This document shows, in pieces, positions 35,797 through 46,204 of a stretch of DNA of 64,000 bases. Origin of the DNA: Trichostrongylus colubriformis (taxonomy: Eukaryota > Nematoda > Chromadorea > Rhabditida > Trichostrongylidae); assembly GCA_963978905.1 (NCBI GenBank), contig OZ022257.1, positions 56,706,662 to 56,770,661 of the forward strand, in the 5' to 3' direction. Made by a program: the position numbers and the translations under genes. The notes under the pieces are model-generated. The model was not told the origin of the DNA. It saw only the letters and a program-made list of their open reading frames with translations, and did not search any database. Numbering within the stretch: the first letter of the stretch is position 1; every line of letters begins with the position of its first letter.

Positions 35797-36717
35797 ATGG
35801 ACGCTCTTCCAGCTATTCTGCAAGCCGTTCAAAAGCAGTTGGATCTCCAATCGCGCCGTATGAACGAATAAGAAGACGCCATCAGGAAGCTCATGGAGAA
35901 GATATCAATTCCTTCCACAATCTCCAGCCCACTCATAATCAAAGACAAGCACAAAATATTCGATTCCCTCCATCGTCGTATAGAAAAATTTACCTACGAT
36001 CCAGACCGAAACCGCACCTTCGACATATGGTTCAAGCGATATCAAGACCTTTTCGATAACGAGTGTGGCGACCTTGACGAGAAGGACAAGATCCGATTGC
36101 TGGTCTCCTCCATGGACGAGGACTGTCACCGAATTCTGACAGCAGCTACATCGCCCAGGCAACCATCGGAAATGTCCTAGAACGAGGTTCTAGAGGTGAT
36201 GGAGCACCAATTCGGATCCGCCAAGACGTTGTTTCGTCGACATTTTGAGTGTTTCAAACTGAGGTACGAAGGTCAGGAGTTCAACAACTACGAACTCCTT
36301 GTCAAGACCAAATGCACGGAGGCCAAGCTGGATACCATAGACTTTGACGGGATCCAGTGCTTGCTTTACGTAGCTGGATTCCAAGGGCCCGACTTTGCGG
36401 ATTACCGCACCCGCCTTCTGAGGAAGCTGGATCAGACCGAGGTCACTCTAAAAGACCTCACGGCAGAATGTCAGCTGATCAAATCGTACAAGGAGGACTC
36501 CCAAATGCTCGAGAGCGATCCAGCAGTCAACTTCTTTCGCCGCAGAAGGAACCGAGGGAAGAGGATAAAGCAGAAGCAGCAGCAGCAGCATAAGAATCAC
36601 CGAAACTCCTATCAACCTCTACCTGACAACGAGGAATCAAGACCACAAAGTGGATCAGCTATGCGTTATCATCACAATGGAAACATCAACAACGGGAGCA
36701 GCTCTCAAGAGGGATGA
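35797..36717 (+). pseudogene. Gypsy gag
   Basis: Structural protein of the Gypsy particle. The frame opens at ATG 35797 (MDALPAILQAVQKQLDLQ) but has a TAA at codon 25 (35869-35871) and a TAG at 36178-36180. It then continues in the same frame to the TGA at 36715-36717. The middle shows gag core sequence (DIWFKRYQDLFDNECG, YDPDRNRTFD, DKIRLLVSSMDEDCHRIL; later MEHQFGSAKTLFRRHFECFK), and the end is basic and Gln/Asn-rich (RRRRNRGKRIKQKQQQQHKN) without a zinc knuckle. The stop overlaps the next ATG as ATGA. Confidence 0.82.
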
Positions 36718-37058
36718 ACCCAGTTCTGAATGTTCTCATCAATGGTCATCTAAGCCATCTTCTACTCGATACAGGAGCGGAAATCACCATAATCTCAGTT
36801 TCGAAATGGAAGCGGATCGGAGCACCCTTCCTTCAGAAGACAAATGTAACCGGATTTGCAGCCAGTGAAACTCCTCTCAAATTTCGCGGATGTTTTGGGA
36901 CGGAATTCACGGTCACAAATCATCTGGAGGACTGTTTCGCGGACGTGGAACTTGCTTCATTACCGAAGATGAATGCAACGTCTTCGGGATGCCGTGGATC
37001 AAGCAGCTGCCGGATCTACACAAAGCCGTCAAGAAATATCAGATCCATCAGACGATAG
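36714..37058 (+). pseudogene. Gypsy protease
   Basis: Retropepsin-type aspartic protease: the active-site segment LLLDTGAEITIIS follows VLINGHLS. Start overlaps the gag stop by ATGA, so pol would need a frame change. The frame is lost after FADVEL around 36955-36965, where the reading continues in the frame of the reverse transcriptase. Confidence 0.8.
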
Positions 37059-37639
37059 TCTTGGACCATGTATCCGCTACCCGAGATTGCATCGTTGCCA
37101 AGCTGAAGACCAAATTTGCAACAGTCTTCGACACTGGTCTCGGACGATGTACGACGACCAAGGCAACGCTGAAGCTGAGAAGTGACGCAGTACCAGTTTT
37201 CAAGAAGAAACGTCCCGTACCGTACGCCAACGTCACCGCTCTGGACAAGGAAATCGACCGTCTACTGGAAGAAAACGTGCTCTCCCCTGTCACGTCCTCC
37301 AAGTGGGCCGCCCCGATCGTCATGGTGAAAAAGGCAGACGGAAATCTTCGCCTATGCGCCAACTACTCCACTGGCCTTAATGACGCTCTGATGCTACATC
37401 ATCATCCACTACCCACACCCGATGACATCTTCACAAAGTTGAAAGGTGGAACGATTTTCACACAGATAAATTTTGCCGATGCTTACCTCCAGGTGGATGT
37501 CGACGACGCTTCGAAGGAACTATTGACAATCAATACGCATCAAAGGCTGTACAGCCACAATCGTCTTCCGTTCGGAGTCAAATCTGCCCCCGGAAAGATC
37601 AATCCGAAGAAGAAGGCATACACTAGTATTGTACACTAG
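36950..37639 (+). pseudogene. Gypsy reverse transcriptase, N-terminal half
   Basis: Fingers and start of palm: PVFKKKRPVPYANVTALDKE, LLEENVLSPVTSSKWAAPIV, VKKADGNLRLCANYS, then motif A region FTQINFADAYLQV and HQRLYSHNRLPFGVKSAPG. The catalytic YxDD motif C, RNase H and integrase are absent. The sequence passes from KSAPG directly to unrelated codons and the 3' LTR. The element could only move with enzymes from elsewhere. Confidence 0.85.
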
Positions 37640-37662
37640 TATTGTTTGTCTCAGGAGGGAGG

Positions 37663-37741
37663 TGTTACATCCCTTAATGCGTGATCTGCATGAAGGCATC
37701 ATACTCTCTGTAGAATGGTATAAAGATAAAGCCAATGATAT
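37663..37741 (+). repeat. Gypsy 3' LTR, first part
   Basis: First 79 bp of the 3' LTR, beginning TGTTACATCCC and ending with GATAT (37737-37741), the left copy of the BEL target duplication. Confidence 0.9.
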
Positions 37742-38537
37742 TGTCGCGGATCAAAGGCATGCATTTGACATCGCGTGTTGCATCGGCCTAGCGCACACAA
37801 ACCTCTCGCGTTCAGGAGACACCCAATGGTGGATGATGCCCCCCAGACGCCCCCACCGGAGACACCCCGGCGGCCGCCACAACGGCCGACAGGGCGGACC
37901 CACCCTGGGGACCTAAGGGTCTTACCGACCTATTCCCCGGATGCCGAGCCTCGGCACAGTCCCCCAAAGGCTGTCGAGCCCCTAAAGCCACGTCACTGAC
38001 AATCTGCCCCCAATACTAAACATGACAAGACACAACATGGATATACAGCATATGAACAACATATACATGCATACACAACAAGGAATATGACACACATTTA
38101 TCTCGTAATAACACCAATACAATGTACCATACCTGGCTCCCACAAGTCGCCTCCGCTAGGGCGACTCCTGACAGTCGGCTGTGCGTAGTAGACCCCCATC
38201 CGGCTGGTGTCACGTAGCCATATGGTCGACGGTGTCTCGCATGGGGATCTGAACACAGGCTGCTCCCAGTCGGGGAGCAGGGGAGGACACCGGCCAACTC
38301 ATGTGCCAGCGCTCCATTACCCGAGAGCCGACGGTGCACCGCACCCCCGGATCCCGAGCAGCATCATGGCGTTGCCCGGTGAAAACCTACTGGCAGCTGG
38401 CAGCCGGTCTTTTATACCGGCTTCGACCACAGAGGGCGGAGCCACCGCGTGTCGGATAACGCGACAAGCGGCGCCGCAGCGCGGATGGGCCGGGGAGCGC
38501 GGTGCCCCCGAGGCCATCGTCGCGGCGATCCGTGACA
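37742..38537 (-). repeat. BEL 3' LTR
   Basis: 796 bp, nearly identical to 47367-48149, with the same TATAAAAG (38416-38409). On the minus strand it is preceded by CTTGGGAG, a short polypurine tract. Confidence 0.9.
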
Positions 38538-39395
38538 CTCCCAAGGCGAGCGAAGAAGTGCTCCCAGGGAAGCCGGGACGACGATGCCCCCAGCGTATGA
38601 TAAAGCACCGGCACCCAGATTTAAGGCCATCTTAGAAAAACACCCTAAGGCGACTGCCAGGACGACTCCCTTTATATTATCCTACCTATAGGCGACTCAC
38701 TACCCCACTTACTCAGAGTATGATACAAGTCGGCACCTTAAGGGTGACCGACCAAAACAATGCATTAAAAATACCTACATGACATGACTCTCAACTATTG
38801 CCGACACAAGGGGCCTTAAGGGCACCCGAAAAAAAAGAAGAACACATGGAGCCTTAAGGGCAAATTTTCGAATTTGCTCGATTTGTCTACGCAGACATTA
38901 TGGGGAATGTGTTCGGGCCGACGGATGTGGAATTTGTGGTGAACCTACTCACCACCAAGCCATCTGCATCCAGAACGCATTCACCATAAATGATATTGCG
39001 TCGACTGCCCCGCGTTTCTACAGAAACGCGGCAGACGCCTCGTTTATACCTGTTCCTTCTGAACACCTGCAACGCCGACCACATTCACGACCACGCGAAC
39101 GAACAAGACCATCTGAAGGGAGGAAACAAGAAGAACCGGTTAATACGTTATCAGACAGCAGCCGACCCTCAGGGTCGAAAGGCAAGTTTTAAGCCGCGAT
39201 GATATTATTACGTCGTGGGTAGTAGACTAATCCCCACTAATGCGTGCGGGCAACCATGGTTCCTCGCTAATACGTGCGCACAGTAGAGCCAGGCGGCGGG
39301 ACTTGTTGAACAAGTCTAACCGCTTGCTCACACGACAGCTCCCTGAAGTCCCTGGCTACCTTACTATCAAACTCCGCCACATAATGTTTCCTTCA
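38538..39395 (-). other. BEL 3' untranslated region
   Basis: Sequence between the third ORF and the 3' LTR. It contains several TAAGGGC/GCCCTTA-like repeats and no conserved frame. Confidence 0.55.
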
Positions 39396-40940
39396 TCAAT
39401 CGAGGGAATTCATGTATGTGCGGATTGATGTAGGGAAGCCGCCCGGCGATCTAGCCTGGAACTCAGCCACGAAATTCCTCGCCGTTGGATCTCCGTCACC
39501 AAGTGTGGCCAGTTGGCTCACCTGGAGGGTTTCCAGAGAGCGAATGAATCGCGTGACATGAGCGGAGACTGCAGAGGCACGCATTAAAAGGGTATTGATC
39601 CTAGCGCTGCTAAGACCATGCTCACGTAGTACCGCCGCTACAGCTATACGCTGTGCCTTAGGTTCGGCTATGTAAGGAAAAATTTCCTCTTGAAGCACGT
39701 CCCTATGCACAGATATGGCTGTGAGAATGTGCATCAACTCGTTTATCCATACAGCAAGGACTGCGAAACTTGCGCCCCACGGTTCAACTTGCTCAAGGAT
39801 AAGCGCGAGCTGCCCAATCTGTAAAACGGCGTAATCTAATGTGTCACGTAGTAATTGAAAAGAATGCACGATGCGTACGAGGCCCTCTCGAGCCATGCCT
39901 TCGACGAAGTCGTCATCCGGCATGCGTGCATCTGGGCCCTCGTCACGGGACGTAATAAACTTGAATACAGTGTGGAGTTGCATAGCTGTAAGTTCCTCTA
40001 CTGTATGCAAATTAACGAAGAATGAACTGTTAGCGGAAGCTGGTGGCAAAGGCCACACGTCCAGTATCGAAGGATTTGGTTGGACTGGTGTGCCTGAACC
40101 ATCATTCCGTAACAGTGAAGACGAAATATCTGATCGCAACTCTGCTACGTCCTTCTTATGGTGGTCATAAGCCTGGCGCATAGCAGTTGCGACATCACGT
40201 AGTAGTTCCTTGTATTCCTTCATGGTTAGCTTGCGCGGATCGAACGTACGTTCGAGCGGTTGAGCACCTTCAGGAATACCGGAAGACGTATTAAAGACTA
40301 TCAGATCCACATTGCTAGGCCAACGTTCATGAAGTGGTTTGTCTTTTGGCCTAACAAAAGGTGTTCGAATAGTCTTAGAACGTATTATCGAGTGAGATGC
40401 TGTGTCAGGAGGATGTCCCGATGAAGCATTACTCGAAGACGTATTAGCAGTAGGAGGTGTATCGACTTCCATGTCGACCTCCTCTACCGGTAACGATTGC
40501 GTAGGGCGAGCAGTCTGGGTGCGCTCTTGTGGACGAGACAATGTCTCTTCCTGTGTCGTCCAGACTGTTTTCCCTTCGCGCGCCTCGCCCTCATGTTGTG
40601 CGTTCGGCGGCTGACCCTCTAGTTGATGTTTTTCCGGGTCCGTGCCAGCAGCTGAACGAACAACATCTTTATCGCTTGTATTCCGATCCGAATCCGTGGT
40701 AGTCATCTCTCCCGGCGCCTTCGGTGCAGTAGGAGAAACATCTACTTGAAGCTGCGGAACAGAAGCTACATACGATAAATCGGCATCTGACGCAATATTT
40801 ACCGACGATGAAAATTCAGTAGGTAAAGAGCTTACCTGCTGGTTTGTAATACCGTTTGCAGGTGTTGATGGAGCGGAAGATTTCGATACCTTCGCGGAAG
40901 CGGACTTCTTAGAGGTTCGACGTCTTGACTTGCACGCCAT
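39396..40940 (-). CDS. BEL third ORF, unknown protein in env position
   Basis: 514 intact codons from ATG 40940 (context GCTATGG), between integrase and 3' LTR. The open frame extends upstream to an in-frame ATG at 41048 with a hydrophobic stretch. However, a good acceptor TTTGCAG ends at 40975, 34 nt before ATG 40940, and could be joined to the leader donor at 46749. Residues 1-190 are basic, then Ser/Thr/Pro/Glu-rich (MACKSRRRTSKKSAS; EVDMEVDTPPTANTSSS). From about residue 200 it is compact and helical (RKLTMKEYKELLRDVATAMR; LHTVEELTAMQLHTVFKF; SFAVLAVWINELMHILTAIS; ARINTLLMRASAVSAHVTRF). I see no transmembrane segment, signal peptide or envelope motif in the 514-residue form. Function unknown. 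It survives intact while pol has lost its polymerase. Confidence 0.72.
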   Translation of the reverse strand: MACKSRRRTSKKSASAKVSKSSAPSTPANGITNQQVSSLPTEFSSSVNIASDADLSYVASVPQLQVDVSPTAPKAPGEMTTTDSDRNTSDKDVVRSAAGTDPEKHQLEGQPPNAQHEGEAREGKTVWTTQEETLSRPQERTQTARPTQSLPVEEVDMEVDTPPTANTSSSNASSGHPPDTASHSIIRSKTIRTPFVRPKDKPLHERWPSNVDLIVFNTSSGIPEGAQPLERTFDPRKLTMKEYKELLRDVATAMRQAYDHHKKDVAELRSDISSSLLRNDGSGTPVQPNPSILDVWPLPPASANSSFFVNLHTVEELTAMQLHTVFKFITSRDEGPDARMPDDDFVEGMAREGLVRIVHSFQLLRDTLDYAVLQIGQLALILEQVEPWGASFAVLAVWINELMHILTAISVHRDVLQEEIFPYIAEPKAQRIAVAAVLREHGLSSARINTLLMRASAVSAHVTRFIRSLETLQVSQLATLGDGDPTARNFVAEFQARSPGGFPTSIRTYMNSLD

Positions 40941-41618
40941 AGCGAGAATAACAGTTAGTATGAATAGAAACACACTGCAAAGGGAACGTATTAATGAAAC
41001 AACATATACGTATTCAGTATGATAAGGGAGAAGCAAGCAAGTAAGCATACATGAGAACACATGCCACGTCGACTGATCATATCGATCGATATGGCGCGGC
41101 TGCCTCTTCGGCTGCCCATGTGGGTCCCGAGGCGACGCCCGTGGTACGGTTCCGTCATGCGCCCATGTATTCTTAAGTACTCGCTCTCTTCATTATCATA
41201 CAACGTATGTTTGGCGTGAATTACACCAAAGGTGGTGAAATTTACGCAAACAACGTATTAGGAAGGGAACACACACAATGAGTCCGGCATACAGATGGGT
41301 GAATGAAGGGATAATGAGAAGAGGGAGATAGAGAACTGTACGTTAAGAAAGGGGATATTAGGTAGCTATGGACGAATGGCGTCCAACTAGAAGGATAGTA
41401 ATACGTGAAATGGCGAGCAACTAGAAAAACGGTTAGATGAGAAACTACGAGAAGATCAACCAGCAAAATAGCTACATATAGTAACAGCGAATGAAACAAG
41501 TGCTATAAGCGACTAAGGCGTTAATGCCGATTACAATTTTAACTACATAAAGAGTAACAAACAATTACATGAGGAAATGCAACCGTTGATATTAGCGAAA
41601 TGTGGGGAAAAAGTGGAC

Positions 41619-42896
41619 TCATCGTGATTTGGCTCTCTTCGCAGCTCGAGGCGGTTGGATCCGCGTTGGAGAAAGCGATTGTGGCCGTCCTCCTGACTTC
41701 TTGGGTCCTTCCGTCCCTGCTTCAAACGAGAGAGCGTGAAGCTCCAACGGAATAATCTGATTGTCGGTATATGAATTTTTACCTGTTTTTAATTGAACTG
41801 ACCGCAACGCTCCGTCCTTAGACGTATTAAGCCTGGTTACTATGGCCAATGGCCAAACGGTTCGAGGAGCATTATCTTTTACAATAATGACGACCTCTCC
41901 GACCGTAGGCCAGGAACGCTTCCCACGAGCCCGCTGTAAATTGCTCCTGGAGCGCTCCGCGAGCCCTTGAAGGTATTCGCTTCGCCATAGTGACCAGAAA
42001 TATTTTAACGTAGTAACTAACGATTCGTGTTGTGCCTTAAGGTATTGCTTAACTTCTGAACCGCTAGGATCGTAATATTGCAAGTCCTCTGCACACGGTC
42101 GACATGGAGGTAGAAAGTGTCTTAACTGAAAATATGGATTGATAAGGTCCACCGGTCTTAATACACGGACCTTACCCGATGCCTCCATGTTGGCCGTGGT
42201 CAATGGCCTTGTATTGAGATGCGCTTCGATCTCTATAAGTAGAGTTTCGAAGTGCCGTATCTCTAACGTATTACGATGAAGAGTTTTCTTCAGACTACGT
42301 TTAACCATTCCGATAAGTCGCTCATAAAACCCTCCTTTCCAGGGAGAAAAGGGCGTTACGAACTCCCACCGGAGTGCGTTCTGCGTGGTAAAATCGTGTA
42401 CCGCTGAATCATGTGCAAACCGAAGAAGTTCATTCACTAGAATGTCCTTCCCCAGTCTAAAGGTAGGAGCATTATCACTGACAATATAATCAGGCGTACC
42501 CCTCCTCGCCATGAACCTGCGGAACGCGAGAAGAAACTCCATCGCCGAATTATTGTGGTCTAGCTCGAGGTGTAAAGCTCGGGTGGCCATGCATGTAAAT
42601 AGGCAAACCCAAACTTTACGTGCGTCCGACGTACTAAACCATGCTGTGAGTGATCCAAAATAATCCAGACCAATCCGTTGAAAGGGTCGACTTTGAGTGA
42701 TTCTTTCCAACGGAAGATCCGGAGAATTTGGATACTTGTAAGGTTGTCCTTGGAGTCGCTTACAAGTCACACAGCGTGATACGATGGAGCGTACTAGGCG
42801 CCGATGTTGGGGTATAAAATAGCGTTGTCTTAAGGTACTGACAACGTGCTCTACTCCTGTGTGGAATAGATTTTGATGACATCGTGTGATAATCAT
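41619..42896 (-). CDS. BEL integrase
   Basis: DDE integrase that would join the cDNA to the host genome. Zinc-binding: HQNLFHTGVEHVVSTLRQRY, CVTCKRLQG. Catalytic core: first Asp in RIGLDYFGSLT, second in DYIVSDNAPTF, Glu in WKGGFYERLIGMVKRSLKK. The C-terminal part has Pao-type HLNTRPLT, the region LRPVDLINP, and a chromo-like tail (GEVVIIVKDNAPRTVWPLAIV). 425 codons without a break. The in-frame stop at 42924 is nine codons before the first Met. Confidence 0.88.
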   Translation of the reverse strand: MIITRCHQNLFHTGVEHVVSTLRQRYFIPQHRRLVRSIVSRCVTCKRLQGQPYKYPNSPDLPLERITQSRPFQRIGLDYFGSLTAWFSTSDARKVWVCLFTCMATRALHLELDHNNSAMEFLLAFRRFMARRGTPDYIVSDNAPTFRLGKDILVNELLRFAHDSAVHDFTTQNALRWEFVTPFSPWKGGFYERLIGMVKRSLKKTLHRNTLEIRHFETLLIEIEAHLNTRPLTTANMEASGKVRVLRPVDLINPYFQLRHFLPPCRPCAEDLQYYDPSGSEVKQYLKAQHESLVTTLKYFWSLWRSEYLQGLAERSRSNLQRARGKRSWPTVGEVVIIVKDNAPRTVWPLAIVTRLNTSKDGALRSVQLKTGKNSYTDNQIIPLELHALSFEAGTEGPKKSGGRPQSLSPTRIQPPRAAKRAKSR

Positions 42897-42923
42897 CGTT
42901 GTCAGTGGGTGGTGTGGCGCAAG

Positions 42924-43673
42924 TTATATAAGATCTAACGTACTACGTACCGAGTCGACACTATGTATGCGAGTTGAAACTCTCATAATGCCGTCAGGGT
43001 CTGTATAGGTAGTTGCATATTGCGGTAAACGTGGGTCCGACTGAGACAAACTTTCCCGTTGATGTTCACGAAAAAGTAATATCTCCGCCGCTCCAACGTC
43101 CGCAACCCCTATTGAGGGTTGAATGGAGACCCTATCAAGGCGTAATAGTTGGTCGAGACGAGCTCGACTAGCGACGGAAACACGTTCGTATACTCGTTTC
43201 CGTAGAAACTTAGGTACACGTAGCGTGCAACGTACTAAAATATGGTAATTATTGGTCCGTTGAAATGGTAACACTGAACGATGTTCTTTCTCTAGTGAAA
43301 TAGTGTTGACCTTGAATTCGGAATCGATGTCCGGATTCGAGGCAGGCGAAAGGTGAAAGTCCATCGTTGAGTGTGGCCAAGTCGTAGGACATTGACGCAC
43401 ATACGAAGGTCCAGTCCACCAGATATGATTGGGGATCTCACCAGCTGTGAGTCCTCTTGTCATACAATCTGCTGGATTGTCCTTCGAGGGAACGTAATAA
43501 AATTTCGATTCCACATTCGCTAGAGCAAGATTCCGGATAGCACTGCGAATACGTTTGACGCGATTGTCAACGAACGTCTTCACAGGTCGATCCGAGTGAA
43601 TCCAGAATAGCGTAATGCGTGAATCTGAGAAGGAACGTACTAGTTCAATAACGATCCTCATCTTCGCTATCAT
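42924..43673 (-). pseudogene. BEL pol: RNase H tail and pre-integrase region
   Basis: Begins at the internal deletion (RIVIELVRSF) and includes SDRPVKTFVDNRVKRI and YYVPSKDNPADCMTRGLT, the hallmark of the RNase H end of Pao-type pol, then WWTGPSYV. Protease, reverse transcriptase and most of RNase H are gone. A TAA at 42926-42924 is in frame with the integrase below. Confidence 0.85.
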
Positions 43674-44346
43674 CGAAGTCCCCTACATACACCGGGGCAA
43701 AGGGATCGATTTCAACGTAATTCTGCGACGGATTTTCTCGGAATCGTACCGATCGTGATCGTGTACCTTCACGTGTAGGCGTCGTACGTCGAGGAGAAGG
43801 AGATTTAACGCGGCGCAGAGGTCGCCCTCTCTCTGAAGAGGGAGAACCTCGACGGCGTTCCTCTCGATCTCTGCTAGGCGATCGTGATGATCGGCTAGAT
43901 GATCGACTACGATGCTCACGGTAAAGGTACCTCGTTGTTTTTCTACACAACAGTTTGTGATGACCGCCCTGACAGATGGGACAGGGTGGTCTCTCACATT
44001 CATGAACCGTGTGATGTTGTGAAAGACAGCGATAGCATAATCGATAGTCCTGTGCGATCCGTCGGCGTGCTTGTATACCCATCTCAACATCGCATTGATA
44101 AGCGCGGTGTTGTGGTGAATGACAAAATGCACACCGGCCCTCGCGACGTGACTCGTTTCGACGGGAGCGCGATGGAGATCGGCTCATCCGTCTTCGACGC
44201 GACGTACTAGGAGAAGATTCCCTTGAAGGAGATCTGGAGTCTGGTCGTAATGCCATTGTTTGGAGCTGTGTGTCGCCACTTTGGGCAGAATCCTCAATTG
44301 CCTCGAACGTCCTAATGGAGGAATCCAAGGCTTCGAGGAGTTGAGA
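43645..44346 (-). pseudogene. BEL gag, C-terminal zinc-knuckle part
   Basis: Continues gag after the insertion (LLEALDSSIRTFEAIEDS) into a Ser/Arg-rich stretch and three Cys/His knuckles: CAFCHSPQHRAYQC, CYRCLSQHHTVHEC and CPICQGGHHKLLC. A second Ser/Arg repeat block follows. It ends FDDSEDEDRY at the deletion junction with pol near 43670. The knuckles fit nucleic-acid binding by Pao-type gag. The many RS dipeptides look like an SR protein domain. Confidence 0.85.
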
Positions 44347-45044
44347 CCAGGGTCAAGCGTCCAGTTGAGGGAAATTTTTAAAAATACGACCCCCCCAAAA
44401 AAGGAGCCCCCAATACGACCCCCCTTTAATCGATTCATTGTTGCTGAAATTTTTCCAGTATGCATCCTTCGCTCTCGGAGGCCTAGTGGGAAGGCGAGAA
44501 GCATCGGTCAGCTTTTCTGCGGGATGCGCCATGCATGAGGATTTCATTCACATTCTCAATGAATACAAACGTTTTTCCGGTCCGCATAGTGGCCGCCAAC
44601 ACTAGATTACGTACTAGCGATCGTAGTAAGATATGGAAGAAGTCCATATCAGCTGACTTTCCGCTTTCATCCCATTGTTTCTGGAGTGTCCATCCACGGT
44701 GGTACCCGCTGATAGATATCGCTTTCCACGGCTTATCGGTGAATTCCGGAGGTGTCTCTGTACGTGGTTTCGGTGTCAGCGGACCAACGAAAGAGTTATT
44801 GGTACTGGCCGGTTTCGTTGTGGATTGCGCCATGCATGAGGTTTCCATGGTTATTAAGTTAAACTAGTTTTGGGTTCGAACCCATTCAGTCAATTTAATC
44901 ACTTCTCCCCTTACACTTTAGACCGTAATCCTGAGAAATTTTGCTGATCACTGCCTACCTCAACAATTACGACCCCCCCCTCCTAGCGGACCAAATACGA
45001 CCCCCCCCCCCGTTGAGGATCCCTCAACTGAAGCTTGACCCTGG
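44347..45044. mobile_element. TIR transposon with poly-G subtermini
   Basis: 698-bp insertion in BEL gag with 6-bp duplication TTGAGA (44341-44346 and 45045-45050). Ends: CCAGGGTCAAGC, then CAGTTGAGGGA, inverted on the right, where a hairpin TTGAGGGATCCTCAA precedes a G-run. Inside each end lie two poly-C runs preceded by TACGA, in the same orientation at both ends. This is the same plan as the 13.8- and 50.8-kb elements (YCAGGG end, hairpin, G-run, TCGCA/TCGTA, 6-bp duplication), so it is probably a small relative. Removing it with one TTGAGA restores the gag frame. Confidence 0.82.
44483..44848 (-). CDS. small ORF inside the 698-bp transposon
   Basis: 121 codons from a true ATG at 44848 in good context (CCATGG): METSCMAQSTTKP, then WKAISISGYHRGWTLQKQW, FFHILLRSLVRNLVLAATM, TFVFIENVNEILMH, ending near 44483. 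A diverged echo of its start (CMAHPAEK) appears in another frame at 44535, suggesting an old internal duplication. I do not recognise the family. It is too short for a transposase and may be a decayed or captured fragment. Confidence 0.35.
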   Translation of the reverse strand: METSCMAQSTTKPASTNNSFVGPLTPKPRTETPPEFTDKPWKAISISGYHRGWTLQKQWDESGKSADMDFFHILLRSLVRNLVLAATMRTGKTFVFIENVNEILMHGASRRKADRCFSPSH

Positions 45045-45050
45045 TTGAGA

Positions 45051-46204
45051 CACTCCCCAAGTAGTGGCATCCTGTGCCTCCTGATGGCCTACATGCTCCA
45101 ATGTCCTCGAAGGGAACTTTTCTCTTATTATGCGCATTACAAAGACATACTCTCTTGTTCACCTAGTTTCTTTAATTGAAGCCAGATGGACTTGATTCGT
45201 GCCAGTGTAATGCGTTGCGAAGTAGCTGATGAGGAGGCCGGATGAAATTCTTCCAGCTTACGACTCATCTGCACTTGCATAAACCTCGGGCGAAAGTAGG
45301 TTTCGCGCAACGTACTAACTGCCAAATCGTAATTCGCCTCAGTGATATCGTAACCTGCTACTAGCGCCAAAGCATCGTCCTTTAGAGAGCTTCTGAGGTA
45401 ATGAAATTTAATTGTAGATAGTATGAGGCGGCTGGAATGAACCGCCGAGTCAAAAACGTCCCAGAATTCTCCGAACTTTGCAATGTCGCCAGTAAATATA
45501 GGCAAATCGAACTTAGGCAAACGGACTAGTTGCTCTTGCAGACTGTGCGAGGGCAACTCTGCATTAGGGAGGTTGCTAGACGCAATATTCTCGGGTTTGG
45601 GTGAATCCGTAGAAGGTTGTGCTAGCTCCTCCGACGTCGTTTCGCCTTCGGGATGACGTCCACGTGCTTGCGGGGGAATTTCCTCTGGCGTGGGTGCTAC
45701 CCGATGTGCGAAGGACGTGATAGAGCGTGATCCCGTATATATCATAGGACGTAACGGGGTCGACGCTATAGTAGCAACATGCTCTTGGGGTAGTAAATGA
45801 AGTGCTGCTTCCACCAGAAGAATCAATTCGTGAATCGTGTTCTCAGCCTCAACACCTCCACTGGTTGCCCAGTGGGCTTGGTATTCGGTGATGAGAGCAC
45901 GGCGCACGTGGTCCTCTTCTACTGCAAGCGCGCTCTGCATTAGTGACTCCCAAGTACTACTAGACGAATCAAATTCTCTCGTTAAAACGAGATGAAGCGC
46001 AGTAAGTGCCCTGCGTCGAGCACTAACACGTTGACTTACCTGTTCAGGGTCGCCATCCATCGGTAATTCCTCTGAGAGCGTGCGATCGATGTTGATGATC
46101 GCATTTTGTAACCGTTGAACCGCCCTGTCGAGTGCATACTTCTGGATGTGTTCCCTGATTGTAAGAAGGTGGATAGTGCTGTTAGCTATCAGCTCCAAAT
46201 ACAA
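45051..46204 (-). pseudogene. BEL gag, N-terminal part
   Basis: Pao-type gag with a DUF1759-like core: LPKFDLPIFTGDIAKFGEFW, FDSAVHSS, LSTIKFHYLRSSLKDDAL, AVSTLRETYFRPRFMQVQM. The N-terminal 200 residues are helical, then Pro/Ser-rich. No ATG opens the frame at 46204 (it begins with TTG), so the true start is either a later ATG or is made by splicing. A stop at 45137 is bypassed in another frame (VMRIIREKFPSRTLEHV...DATTWGVSQ), so there is one frameshift. The coding sequence is then cut by the insertion at 44347-45044 and resumes in frame after it. Confidence 0.85.

Noticed and set aside
38207..38635. 142-codon ORF in the BEL LTR, with a longer partner at 47819
   Set aside because: Lies in the non-coding LTR. 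Similarity between the two frames only reflects LTR identity.
40941..41060. N-terminal hydrophobic extension of the BEL third ORF as a signal peptide
   Set aside because: The first codon of that frame is not ATG, and the acceptor at 40975 would remove the region. The ATG at 40940 has the better context. The ATG at 41048 cannot be fully excluded.
43899..44210. Plus-strand ORF opposite the BEL gag tail
   Set aside because: Shadow of the Ser/Arg-rich coding strand. The opposite strand of repeated R/S codons is free of stops.
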